In this document: positions 46,314 to 57,569 of the stretch, one piece after another
Position numbering within the stretch: position 1 is the stretch's first letter
Layout of the letters: every line of letters starts with the position of its first letter
Assembly: GCA_028564705.1 (NCBI GenBank)
Contig: JAPXFQ010000344.1
Span: forward strand, 5,001 to 69,000
Reading direction: 5' to 3'
DNA from: Apricaphanius iberus
Lineage: Eukaryota > Chordata > Actinopteri > Cyprinodontiformes > Aphaniidae
Length of the DNA: 64,000 bases
Notes under the pieces: generated by a model
What the model was told of the DNA's origin: nothing
Seen by the model: the letters and a program-made list of their open reading frames with translations, nothing else
Database searches by the model: none
Translations under genes and position numbers: made by a program

Positions 46314-46826
46314 ATGGGCCGCCAGGGGAGGTGGCCCCCCAAGCGGGAAGCGGCTCTCGTCCTCCGGATCCTCTGGATGCTTCCGGGTCTCCTGGATGTG
46401 GCCGGATCCCAGGAGATTTACGCGCCGCACTCCATCCGGGTGGAGGGCGACGTGACGCTGGGCGGGCTGTTCCCGGTTCACGCCAGGGGCGTCCCGGGAA
46501 CGCCGTGCGGCGACATCAAGAAGGAGAACGGCATCCACCGGCTGGAGGCCATGATGTACGCTCTGGACCAGATCAACGGGGACGAGGAGCTGCTCCCCAA
46601 CGTGACGCTGGGCGCCCGGATCCTGGACACCTGCTCCCGGGACACCTACGCCCTGGAGCAGTCCCTGACCTTCGTGCAGGCGCTGATCCAGAAGGACACG
46701 TCGGACGTCCGCTGCACCAACGGGGAGCCGCCGGTTTTCGTGAAGCCGGAGAAAGTGGTGGGGGTGATCGGAGCGTCGGCCAGCTCCGTGTCCATCATGG
46801 TGGCCAACATCCTGCGCCTCTTCCAG
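46314..46826 (+). CDS. grm7: Metabotropic glutamate receptor 7, first coding exon (partial)
   Basis: This exon encodes 171 residues of a group III metabotropic glutamate receptor, a class C GPCR that couples to Gi/o and dampens transmitter release at presynaptic active zones. The chosen ATG (46314) lies in a GCCATGG context and is followed by a signal peptide: basic start, hydrophobic core about residues 13-28 ([16 protein letters not shown]), likely cleavage near GSQE. The mature part starts the Venus-flytrap ligand domain: [36 protein letters not shown] (Arg76 corresponds to the glutamate-binding Arg78 of mGlu4), [20 protein letters not shown] (N-glycosylation sequon at Asn96; Cys65 and Cys107 as the expected disulfide) and [20 protein letters not shown] (serines equivalent to the ligand-contacting pair). 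[20 protein letters not shown] matches known GRM7 and not GRM4 or GRM8. The exon ends after LRLFQ in phase 0 at a GTAGGA donor, as in mammalian GRM7. Ala156 replaces the Gly usual in mammalian GRM7, a residue seen at this place in GRM8. The rest of the gene lies beyond the window. Confidence 0.95.
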
Positions 46827-47462
46827 GTAGGAGAACCCGCTCCCAGTCGGGGTTCAGAACCTGTTGCGTGATGCGATCCTGGATTCTGCTCATGCAAAAA
46901 CAGGGTCAGCACCTTCGACGTTAAACTGTGAATAAACATATAAATGTGGCTGTTAAAAATTCCCCCTAACAAAGAATAAAAATCCCAGAATTCCCTGCAT
47001 TTTTCTGCAGATGTTCATAGATCTGAAATTCCTCCAAACATCCTGCAGCCGTTCCAGCAGGCTGACCTCAGCGCGTAACACAACGTGACAGCATCATAGA
47101 GGGCTTTCACCTTTAATAAGGCCTTCCGCTTCACACCAAACTGGCTGCGGGTTTAATTCCCTCCGAATTCACGGATAAATAATTAGCTCTGGATGGAGAA
47201 AGGAGGACGCTGAAAGGTGGTTGGAAGTCTGCAGGAACGTTCAACGAGTCGATTCAAACCGCTGCAACTTTAGTTCACCGATGCAAACAACTTGTAGGAT
47301 TTACTTTTTAAACAGTCATTGTGTTTGCAATTAATTTTACTCAGGAAATTGTACTGCTGTGATATCAAGTACAACTTACATGTCAGTATCAAGTAAATTC
47401 GTAATGAAATTGAGTGAATGCTGAATGTCATTAAGTAAGTTTAATTGCCAAAAACAAACTAC

Positions 47463-47500
47463 AATATGTGGCCAACGCTCTTCCACTGAGCTACAGCCGT
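47463..47500 (-). repeat. tRNA 5'-half-like fragment
   Basis: On the minus strand: GGCTGTAGCTCAGTGGAAG then AGCGTTGGCC. TAGCTCAGTGG (complement of 47483-47493) matches the polymerase III A-box and tRNA D-arm. There is no matching 3' half or B-box, so it is a pseudo-tRNA piece, most likely from a tRNA-derived repeat. Confidence 0.5.
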
Positions 47501-48359
47501 CCTGAGAAATCAGTTAAGGATTTACTTGGTACGCCATGCGCCCCAGATCTGGAATATTTATCGAATAAGCAATCAGAATCTCACGGAAACTATTTTCCTT
47601 TTTCCTCTAATGAACGTTCAGAGAGAGATCAGGTACGAATTCTTTGCGTTTCTCCACAGGAATCTAAGCAAGACAACATTATAAAGTCAACTGCTTTCCC
47701 CCTTTTTTCCATCTGGTGACTTGCAGATTTTGTGGTGAAGTGTTTAGGATATTTTATATTAATTTAAATGCCCCTTTTTTTATATCTTTCGTCGGCAAAA
47801 ATACCTCCCAAACCGATCGACTCTGCCTCAACAACCTCTCGTTGTGAAAAACGTTTGCTGTGACTGTAAAACACTAGAAAGTATTTGTAAATACCTGATT
47901 AAATTTACTCTTTCTTATCAGTGAAGTTATTACACAAAAAAAATTCTACTTAAGATGTTGTGGTTCCAGCTTAAACTTGATTTTACGATGATTAAATCAC
48001 GTGAATTAATGTGATAGATTCTAATATACCACAGAGTCATTATTTTCATTGTGGTTTGGACGCTTTGAATGAATCAGCTGCAGTCTGGAGTTACTAAGAG
48101 GGCGGAGAGATTTTCATTCAGCTCCCAACGATCTCCTCTCGTCTCATATCTGAGCTTTTATTTTAGACGTGGTGTTGGACGCCTGTTACAGTCTTTACTC
48201 CTACTGCATGAGCACCCTGCTGCTGCTGAGAGCTGAAGCTGCCATAGAAACAGGAAACCTGTCTTCTATGTTTTGTGCCGGGGAAAGAAAAGAAAGTAAT
48301 AACCTGCTGTCCTTGTTTGGCTAGATCTGAACTTCAACCCCATGAGGTGCAGATTGTAA
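47501..48359. other. Intronic stretch, no element recognised
   Basis: AT-rich sequence; an 83-codon frame at 47468-47719 shows no domain. About 48040-48270 is repeat-free and of balanced composition. Confidence 0.45.
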
Positions 48360-50445
48360 AGTTACAGTCAAAAACGAAGAAAAAAGATTTAGGTTATTTA
48401 GTCATAGGAGAAAAAGATGGGAGGTTAATTTTTCAACGTCTTATTTGTTTCTCTGTCATTTATTCATTTATAAATGCCACATTTTATAGGAAAATATTAA
48501 ACTTTCAATTAAAGGTGTTGCTAAATATTTAGTTTGAAGCTAAATCTTTAGCTAGCATGCCAAACTGGTTAACTCAGTATTACATTTCGAACAAAAAAAT
48601 TTAGCTCAGCGCTAAACAGTCAAATCAACAGATTTCACTTTAGTTTCAGTTCATACAAACATTCCAAGCAGTTTAACATTTTTCCATTTAAGGAATCTCA
48701 GCAGAATGCATCAAGTCATCGGCATGAGTTTGGGCCTCGTTGATGTAGACTTTCCAGCCACAGCAATCCCTCATACTGAGCAAGCATGTAGCGACAGTGG
48801 AGAGGAAAAACTGCCCTTTAACAGGAAGAAACCACCAGCAGAACCTGGATCAGTACAAGCGCTCATCTGCCACGACCGTCTGGGGGTCTAGGAAGACAGA
48901 GAAGAGACACAGAAAGAACAGAAGAAAACTGATGTAAGAGAACTTTATATATTAAAGAAAGTGAACAACCGACAGCAGCACATGGAGGATGTTTGGTCAC
49001 TTTGAGCATCATCTGGACTGATGTTCCCCATCCAGCAGGGGGCGTTGCAGTTGAGCAGGGTACCAGACCAGGTGGAGCTTCTATGGAAAGAAGAACGCTG
49101 AGAGAACACTGGGTTAACAATCGAAATAAGAGCAGAAAATACAGCTGAAGAGTAGTAGGAGAGAGAAGTAGCAGAGTAAAGAAAAGTGGTCAGTCTGTCC
49201 TCCAAGTCTAAGCCTACAGCAGCATAACTACAAAAATAGCTCAGGATAACCTATTTTTTGAAAAAGGAAGGTTTTAAGCCTAGTCTTAAAACCAGACAGA
49301 GTATCTGCCTCATGGACTAAAACTGGGAGCTGGTTCCACAGGAGAGGAGCCTGATAACTAAAAGATCTGCCTCCTATTCTACTTTTAGAAATCCTAGGAA
49401 CTACCAGTAGACCTGCATTCTGAGAACAAAGTGCTCTGTTAGGAACATATGGAACAATCAGATCTCTGATGTAGGATGGAGCTGATTATTAAGGGCTTTA
49501 TACGTAAGGAGGAGGATCTTAAACTCTATTCTGGATTTAACAGGGAGCCAATGGAGAGAAGATAAAACAGGAGAAATGTGATCTCTATTTTTAATATTCA
49601 TCAGAACTCTTGCTGCAGCATTTTGGATCAACTGAAGGCTTTTAATTGCATTTTGTGGACTTCCTGATCATAAGGAATTAGAGTACTCCAGCCTTGAAGT
49701 AACAAATGCATGGACTAGTTTCTCTGCATCACTCCTGGACAGGATGGTTCTAATTTTAGCAATATTCCTATATGTTCGTCCCAACATGTTGGACGTTTCA
49801 GCTTTAAACATAGGATATACAGCAACGGTGATGTAACTGCAGTGCTTTATATATAGAGAGAGAGCAAGAGTTAGCTTTTATTTAGAATCCACTTGAAATT
49901 CTTCGCAAGAAAATGTTTATATAAGCTAATTGTGTAGCTCTGAGGTAAATATTTAGTTTGAATCTAAATAGCAAGCCGAATATTTAGTTAAAAAGCTATT
50001 TATTTACTGTGCAATTTGGCTAGCTAACTAAACATTGAGCTAGCAACGTAAATATTTATATTGAAACTAAATGTTTAGTTAGCAAGCTCAATATTTAGGT
50101 AGCCAGTTTAGCTAGCTAGCTAAACATTGAGTTAACAAATTAAATATTTGCATTCAAATTAAATGTTTAGTTGGAAAACTAAATATTTTTAGTTAGCCAG
50201 TTTATTTAGCTGGCTAAATATTTAACAAATTGAATATTTAGATTTAAACCAAATACTTATCAAGCTGAATATTTAACTCTAAACTATATATTTAGCTTGA
50301 AACTGAGCCATTTAGAACAGAATAGATTAAGTTTGACTTTGAATAAAAAAGCCCCATTTTTTTTCTCTTACGACAGGCTCAATAACTTGAAGTATTGTTG
50401 TTAATTTTCTGTTCAGTTCATTAGTTTTTTTTGACTATTGCTGGT
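48360..50445. mobile_element. AAATATTTAG-array element with inverted ends, split by a LINE
   Basis: The left end (48360-48510: GTTACAGTCAAAAACGAAG, TTTAGGTTATTTAGTCATAG, AGATGGGAGG) is an inverted, diverged match of the right end (50320-50440: AAGCCCCATTTTTTTTCTC, TTACGACAGGCTCAATAACT, TTGTTGTTAATTTTCTG). Between them lie TAAATATTTAG-type units at 48520-48690 and 49915-50300. A LINE fragment (48690-49845) sits inside the array, so the element is older than that insertion. Confidence 0.65.
48690..49845 (-). pseudogene. L2/Rex-like LINE 3' fragment, antisense
   Basis: Read on the minus strand this is the same family as 13236-13657. The C-terminal ORF2 block (NRALCSQNAGLLVVPRISKS, then SFSYQAPLLWNQLP) corresponds to about 49310-49470. 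The 3' UTR with GTTAAAGGGCAGTTTTTCC and CACTGTCGCTACATGCTTG lies near 48790-48825. The coding part is degraded and the 5' part absent. It lies antisense within grm7 intron 1. Confidence 0.75.
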
Positions 50446-52139
50446 TTCTGTAGTTCTACACTTTATTCACTGTAAGGTGCTTCACTCAGTGGAAAATTAT
50501 TATAATCTTTTTACAATCACATTAATAAATTTTGATAGATTCGGCTGGACTGCCGCTAACAGAGGAAGTTCTTTCAGTGTTTAGAGATTCGGATCCCCTC
50601 TTAGTCTTCTTCGTCACTGGTTATGTTCGGGGAACGTTAATCCCTCTTCTGCTTTTTGATTGGTCTCCTTGCTGGAAGCAGGTTGATCCGAAGGTAAATG
50701 GGTCTGAAGCAGGGGAGGGGTTCAGTTTGCCGATCGGGTGCTCCCTAAAAATGCCTCTCTTGGGGGAATACAAAGTGGAAGGTAATTATGTTCCCCAGTG
50801 AAATAAAAGTCATCTGTTCCACAGCTGCGTTCACCTCATTAAGCCCCTGATGTGCCTAAATGGCTCAGGAGGCGCACCTCAAACACATTAAGGCTCGTCG
50901 TTCTGGACCGCCGCCCTCCCACTAGAGCGCCGGGTCCAGGTCAGGGCCACAGAGAGAATTTTTTCATAAAACGATCCAAAGCGATCGGAGTAGATGTTAA
51001 CTGCTAACCATCAAGTTGTGTCACAAAGCGACAGGAAAACGTCCAGACGGGAGCCGCTTGGCTCTTGGAACGAGGCAGAGGTTTTTATCCGTGGACGGAT
51101 GGAATGACCTTTGACCTGTTACAGCTTTTCACATCCTGTCAGCGGTCCAGAAGAACCGAACGACGGAGGAGGAACGTCTGCTCCAAGAGACCGTCCCATC
51201 TTGAGAATTTAGAGGATAAGTGCAATTCTTTAAGGTTGTTCGTTGCGTTTTGGAAGAACTTATTTGAATTTATCCTAAATAACTTTATTCTAACTGGAAA
51301 ATATTTCATTCAGAAATGTCAGCACTTGCACGGCTTTTACTCTGAATCACAGTTTCTATTTTTTCTTAACAACATCATGAACACGATGTAATTAATCTAG
51401 GGAGCGGAGGGGTTCTGGATGATGCTGTAGAGCTGTCTGCACGCATTTTTTCCTGCAGTGGGCTGCAGTTTGAATACAGTGTGAGTGGCTAATGAGCCTT
51501 CACCTCTGTCCCACCCATTAACTCCCATTACCAGCAGCAGCAGCAGCCCTGCTGATAGCAACAAAACATATTTATCTTCTGAAAGCATATGAACCACCTA
51601 CTGGTCCAATTATGTGACACGTTAGGTATGGGGGGCGATTAGTGACACTCTATTAGAAGCACAAAGCAGCCAAATTGTTTTGTTTTGAACAAACGCTTCA
51701 GATTCAGTTTGTTCTCTAATTAACAGCTGACAAAGGAAATGTGAGAACTCATGATGCTCGGGGATGAAATGATTCAGCAACCCACCTGGACCGATCCAAC
51801 CCGGTTTCAGCCCTGTGAGGCTGGGCTGATCCAAATGGACAAAAAAAATTTGCCTCATTAACTGTGTCTCGAAGAACTGGTTTGTCTTTCAAATGGTTCC
51901 TCAGTTGGCAACAGATGGAGACTAAAAACAGACCTGCGGCCCATAAAAAAACTTTATCCGAGACCAGCAGGTGGAAAAAATGCTCCGTCATTAGCGAAAA
52001 AACTTTTCATGCAATAAACTCTTTATACTTACTCACATTAAAGAACTGTACATGTAAAAGTGCAGACATGGATTCCACTTTTACTCGGATGTTGGAGAAA
52101 AATCAACTTGAATGTTCGTTAAAGGAGGAATTCTGACTG
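50446..52139. other. Intronic unique block; candidate conserved non-coding DNA
   Basis: Two repeat-free sections stand out: about 50820-50960 (CACCTCATTAAGCCCCTGAT, CTAAATGGCTCAGGAGGCGC) and about 51400-51850 (GGCTAATGAGCCTTCACC, TCTAATTAACAGCTGACAAAG, with a CAG run at 51532-51546). Short frames have no known domain. Enhancer function is a guess from composition and from position in the intron of a neuronal gene. Confidence 0.3.
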
Positions 52140-52600
52140 ATAGAGTCATGATCCCGGACGAACCCCCGAATTGTTACCTTCCCAAAGGCAGTCTAGGGAT
52201 ATGTGGGGTGCATAAAAATAAATAACCAGGAAAAATGAACAAGGCAGTAGCAGAGAAAGTAATTAAAGAATGTTTTTATTTAAGCAAGAAGTAACCTTGG
52301 GCATTTATTTAGAACTTACAACTTCGGTATAAGAGAACAAATCACCAGCACCCATCAAAACCTCAACACCGACTAAAATGGTCGTTAAAGAAATAATTAC
52401 AATTTATAGAGTCATCATCCCGGACAAGCCCCCAAATCTGACATTCCCTAAGCAGGTATAGGCGTGTGTGGGGGGGGATTAACAATAAATGAGCAGGTAA
52501 AAAGAGGAGGCATTAGCAAAAAAAGTACTTATAATATTTTAGTTAAGTAGAAAAGTAATCTGAGGCATTAATTCTGAACTTAAAACTGGAGTATCAGAGA
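52140..52600 (+). repeat. Diverged tandem duplication, ~266-bp period, LTR-like sequence
   Basis: TAGAGTCATGATCCCGGACG at 52141 recurs as TAGAGTCATCATCCCGGACA at 52407. Downstream landmarks also repeat: CCCCCGAATTGTTACC / CCCCCAAATCTGACATTCC, GGGATATGTGGGG / GGCGTGTGTGGGG, and AACTTACAACTTCGGTATAAG / AACTTAAAACTGGAGTATCAG. The ATCCCGGACGAGCCCCC phrase is familiar to me from the internal-to-LTR junction of teleost Ty3/Gypsy elements, so these may be two LTR-derived pieces. No gag or pol coding is present. Confidence 0.5.
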
Positions 52601-53199
52601 ACAACTGTCAACGACAAACAAATAAAAAATAAAAAAACTCATCAGACACTAACCAGCACAAAAGCAGCTAGCTCCTAAAAATTCCTGCAATTTTCACCAA
52701 AAATGTTTTAAACCAGAAGTGGGGTAGTAACTTGAAAATAAAAAGTACTTTTAGGAGTAGTTTTAGTAGAACATATTTTTTACCTCCATTAGAATAAATT
52801 TTAATGAAGTACCGCTATCTTACTTGAGTAAAGTTTCTGGCTACTCCACCCAGAGCAGGTAACTTTACTGACTGAATCCGAATGATTAATTTAAACAAAA
52901 AAACTCATGAGACTCAAATATTGAGTTTACTTTACATTGAGGCCTCTTGTTTTTATACAAGCATTTTTTTTTATTCTGTTATGCCATTTTGAGGTAAAGT
53001 GGGGGTACCTTACTCTGATCTTACACACACACATTACCTACTGCAAATTATGGAAAATAAAGTGGATTCTGAATCCACTTGGAATCTACTCAAATTTGTG
53101 TTTCTATTCATTTCAGTATTTAGATTTTGGACAATACTTTATACTTTTGTCCAATTACGTATTTTTAAGTATTAAATTGTATGTTATGATGTATTTATT
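52601..53199. other. AT-rich intronic stretch, no element recognised
   Basis: No gene or known repeat recognised. Confidence 0.5.
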
Positions 53200-53395
53200 T
53201 TAGTTTATTTTTTAATTTTAAGTATCACTGGTAGTTGGCTGTTTTCACTTTATTCGTTCCAGTTTTTTTTTTACTGTTACGTTAAAAAAATCACAACATG
53301 CAGTCTTACTCTTAGTATCGCAATATATTGTATGGTCCCCCCTGTATTGTGATTCATGTGTTATCACCAGATTTTTGCCTATAAACATCCTTATT
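53200..53395 (+). mobile_element. Dispersed repeat B, copy 2
   Basis: Matches 9060-9340 in order and orientation (TATCACTGGTAGTTGGC, TTATTCGTTCCAGT, ATCGCAATATATTGTATGG, TTATCACCAGATTTTTG). Strongly diverged; ends unresolved. Confidence 0.5.
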
Positions 53396-54164
53396 ACTTA
53401 TGAAGAAAACATTCTCAGAAATTCATGCAAGGTAGGTCGATACAAAAAACAGCTGGAGAGTAGTAGGAGTAGTATATCGATATTTTCTCACATCCATACT
53501 TCATATAATGAATAATTCCCATTTTATTTACCTTTATTGTTGCTACACTCAGCTAAACTATTTATCTGATCCGTAGATTGTCGCACAGATAATATATATG
53601 GTCCTCACGGTCCCTGGTTAAATCACAAAACCAACCACTGAAAAATATTTATCTTTCTGTGCACTCAAATACGCGAAGTTTGGAAACATTCTGGTGTGTT
53701 TTTATGTCCCAAGCAGATGTGGATAGCGTTCGCAAAAGCTGTAATAATGTAATCATATTTTTTCTACATAAAAGTAACGTTTAGTAGTTAAGTTAAGTAA
53801 AAATTAAAAGTGGCCCTCCGAGAAATAACTCAAGTGAGAGTTAAATATTTAAAACGGCTGCTCAAGCAGCCAATGAAAAACTGAACAGAATATCAAATCA
53901 GTTCTTTTAGTAGTAATACTTTGAAAATGATTAAATCGGACAGAAAAATACAAAGTTATGTGTAAATTCCGGTATTTATAGGAGTATTAGGAAATAATAT
54001 ATACACATAGCCCAAATATTATTACATAATAACAAATTTGAACCAACTGAAACTTGTTTAAATCAAAATATTAGTGTTAGAGCAATGTAAAGTGCTTCCA
54101 GTGGCAACGTACAGTGTTTAAAATATATATTCAGTGTATCAAAAAGAGTTGTGATACTTTAGAA
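53396..54164. other. AT-rich intronic stretch, no element recognised
   Basis: No gene or known repeat recognised. Confidence 0.5.
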
Positions 54165-54467
54165 TAGGGATGCAACGATACCACTTTTTTCAAATCAATA
54201 GGATACCGATACTTGGATCAGCTGATACCGGATACCTCAATACCTATACTTGAATTGGAAGACAGGTTTTATTTACAACAAATGATGACAAATTAGATAT
54301 AAAAAATACAAATATTAATAAAAACTACCACAGAAAAAAAAATTCAAATAAAAAACGAACATTTTCTGTGAAATTACTGCAGAGTATCGGTTACCTTTAG
54401 CCAATACCGGTACCACTATATTAGGCGTATCGGAGCCGATACAAGTATCGGTATCGCTGCATCCCTA
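54165..54467. mobile_element. hAT-type MITE, 303 bp
   Basis: TAGGGATGCAACGATACC at 54165-54182 faces GGTATCGCTGCATCCCTA at 54450-54467, a terminal inverted repeat with one mismatch. Inner arms repeat GATACCGATACTTGG / CAAGTATCGGTATC. Flanking octamers CTTTAGAA and ATTTATAA agree at 6 of 8 positions, consistent with the 8-bp duplication of hAT elements. No transposase. Confidence 0.8.
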
Positions 54468-54597
54468 ATTTATAACAATTACTTTGATAATTAATTAAAA
54501 GAGTGATTCAGTAAAATTCCTGAACTACATGTAGGCTAAATGTGTAAGTGGAACTAGTTACAAAAAATAAAAGTATCAGTAGAAATATTTGTTGGAT

Positions 54598-54872
54598 CCA
54601 GCCCACTCGTGGTAATACACCGCATACTCTGTGACAGTGAGACCCTTTACGAGACTTCCTCTCGTCCTACTACTAGCTCCTTTAAATAAATAAAAAAAGA
54701 AGCATAATAGTATGAGCAGACCTAGCCAGAGTAGAACATAACACAATCACTTGAGAACAGTGTTAATATTAAGAAATGTTTAAATAATACTGACCTACTC
54801 GTGGTAATATACCGCATACTCTGTGACAGTGAGACCCTTTACGAGACTTCCTCTCGTCCTACTACTAGCTCT
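54598..54872 (+). repeat. Repeat C (~195-bp unit), 1.4 tandem copies
   Basis: CCCACTCGTGGTAATACACC, GCATACTCTGTGACAGTGAG, ACCCTTTACGAGACTTCC and TCTCGTCCTACTACTAGCTC begin a unit of about 195 bp that restarts near 54793. Related units occur at 56012-56486 and inverted at 57165-57300. Confidence 0.85.
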
Positions 54873-56011
54873 GGATCCTATTTTCTTCTTCCTGGATGTG
54901 GGAAGTGTTTGGGGTTTGTTCTCTGGATGTTAGAGGAATCTCAGGCGTGAAGACATCCTGGCAGCGAGCCACTGAAAGAAGCAACAGTTAACCTTGTTTG
55001 GGGCCCCGGTTTGAGGGCTCTACCAGGTTCCTGAGCGGCTGCAGCCGATTGGCTGGAGGATTCGTTTTACTGGCTGGTTTCTAGCGAGCTGTCAGCCCGA
55101 ATGAATCTCTCTGTGAGTCACGGCGCAATCGTCAGGCTGTGAAGTTAGAAACTCACTCCAGCCTCACTCGGCGGCTCAAACGGAGAATCCCGTTTATGGA
55201 AAGATAAAAAAATAATAAAATATCATCTGTTATATATATATATTTTTGTCATGACGATGATGACAGTAAAAGCGTGTCTGAATCATCTGATGAATATTCA
55301 TCTGAATGAATCAGATGTAGCGTCTCCAGATAACGGGTCAACGCTGCGTTCACACCCTTCTTCTGTGCCGGAGGACCCAGTGACGCCTGTTACCATGGAT
55401 ACGCCTAAGCGCTCTGCATGAAGTGTCTGTTAATTACAGGTCAGCGTAACAGTTTGACAGACACAGAAGAGAAAAAAGAGACCCAACGAACGGTGAGACT
55501 GTAACTGATCTGATGGAGCCGAATGCTGGTCCTCCCCCCCGACTCCTCCTTCTGTTCGGTACCAGAACCAACCCTGCTGGGACATAGGGGCAGAAATGCC
55601 CAACTCAACCAAGCTTTGCTCTCCATGAGATCATCTTCTGTGGGCAGAAATGTTCTCCTGATTGATCGTTTCCACCTCAGGGCTGTCCAACCACGTGGCG
55701 CCTCCTTCTGGCTGTTCCCCATCTATGGGCTCCACATTCAAGCTTTTGTTTCCTGCTGAGAGAATTGAAGTCGCATCAGGAGAAACTTTGTTTGCACGAA
55801 AAAGGAAGCATTCATTTTCCCTTTTTTTCTTCCACACGAGGAACAGGGGTTAAACGGCACAGAAAAATCACAGTACGATTTTTGGGCTTTTAAAGTTAGG
55901 GTTCGGGACATTTTCGGTACACTTTCATCAAGAAAACTAAATAAAAATATGCATATTACTTTAAAAAATATTATATTTATAACTTAAAAAGTTGAAAAAA
56001 CTGACTGAACG
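54873..56011. other. Intronic stretch, no element recognised
   Basis: Balanced composition up to about 55860, then AT-rich. Includes a TATATATATATA run near 55231-55243. Overlapping frames at 55430-55860 on both strands have no known domain. It separates two clusters of repeat C. Confidence 0.45.
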
Positions 56012-56486
56012 TTAGAACATAACATAATCACTTGAAAACTGTTAATATTAAGAAATGTTTAAATAATACTGACCTACTGGTGGTAATATACCACATAGTC
56101 TGTGACAGTGAGACCCTTTAGGAGACTTCCTCTCGTCCTACTACTAGCTTCTTTAAATAAATTAAAAAGAAGCCTAATAGTATGAGCAGACCTAGCCAGA
56201 GTAGAACATAACATAACCACTTGAAAACAGTGTTAAAATTAAGAAATGTTTAAATAATACTGACCTACTCGTGGTAATATACCACATAGTCTGTGACAGT
56301 GAGACCCTTTAGGAGACTTCCTCTCGGTGACAGTGAGACCCTTTAGGAGACTTCCTCTTGTCCTACTACTAGCTTCTTTAAATAAATAAAAAAGAAGCCT
56401 AATAGTATGAGCAGACCTAGCCAGAGTAGAACATAACATAATCACTTGAAAACAGTGTTAATATTAAGAAATGTTTAAATGATACT
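56012..56486 (+). repeat. Repeat C, tandem cluster of about 2.4 units
   Basis: The unit seen at 54.6 kb recurs with TTTAGGAGACTTCC in place of TTTACGAGACTTCC. One copy holds an extra short internal duplication (GGTGACAGTGAGACCCTTTA, twice near 56292-56345), a recent local event. Confidence 0.85.
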
Positions 56487-57164
56487 TTGCCCATATTAAA
56501 AAAAAAGCATGTTTAGATCACTTTGAAGTTGTTTTGATATTTCAAAAGCCTATTCTCTCAGCTGTACTTGAATGCAGCATGGGCAGTTGTTGGGAAAATC
56601 CCTTCTCGTAAATGGGGATTTCTCAGTTTTAACCAGAATCAGTAGTTTGGTCCAAGTGGATTCTACTGGTAGCCATGATGACATCAGCGGGTTTTTCTCC
56701 AGTACCAGTGATGTTTCCATTCAGCTTGATATTGTTGCAGGTGAGTCAGTCAGTTCCATGCAGAGCGTGTTGTGGACCTTATTGCTGTTGAAAGATGCGT
56801 CCGCTGAAAAAGTTCTGGTTCAGTCCGTCTTTCTTTTTCTACTGTAACTGCATGGGAAACCTTTAACGTCCGCAAAAAGCAGAGTTTAGTGATAGCCGGG
56901 AGTCCTTTCTGGTTTGCTTTGGTGTCACTTTCTAAAGTGGAAATGTTGCACTGCGCTCTGGGTTCTGCACAACACATGAATTGGTTTTGTACAACTGCAT
57001 ACTGAATACATGTACTGTTACACCACAATGGGAATGCGGGTTTTTCTGTCTTTCTTTCCTGGACTCTGTAACTTTAACCTCAACACAGGACCTGATGTTG
57101 ATAAAGACTGAGGAAAACTATTTAAGCTGATTGTGTGTAAATATTTCTCTTCTTATTTGTACAG

Positions 57165-57300
57165 ATTATGTGGTATATTACCACGAGCAGGTCAGTATTA
57201 TTTAAACATTTCTTAATTTTAACACTGTTTTCAAGTGATTATGTTATGTTGTACTCTGGCTAGGTTGGCTCATACAATTAGGCTTCTTTTTTATTTATTT
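57165..57300 (-). repeat. Repeat C, single inverted copy
   Basis: TGGTATATTACCACGAGCAGG, TATTTAAACATTTCTTAAT, AACACTGTTTTCAAGTGATT and CTCTGGCTAGGTTGGCTC are the reverse complement of the unit at 56200-56300. With the forward cluster it brackets about 680 bp of DNA. Confidence 0.8.
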
Positions 57301-57569
57301 ATTTGTACAGCCTAATTTTGCTCGTTAGATAAAATATCTCGGCAGTAACCACTCTGTAAGAGAGGACACACTCATAGCCAATGGGATGCAAGCTTTGACT
57401 AGGCCCAGAACCTTCACTTATTTATTTCTCAGCCTGTTCTTGGTATGTTTCGGGTCACAAGTCATCGTTCAGTTCTGCTTCGTTTCCCCTAGAGAAATTC
57501 AGGCTCATCTTCATGGTTTTTTTTCTTCTCAGGTTAAAGGTTTCCTATTTATGTGGAGCCGTCTGAAAA

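Noticed and set aside
46154..46924. 256-codon frame overlapping grm7 exon 1
   Set aside because: Out of frame with the receptor and opening at a non-ATG codon. Its length is explained by the GC-rich exon.
47463..47500. Functional tRNA gene
   Set aside because: Only an A-box half is present, with no anticodon-to-T-arm continuation or terminator.
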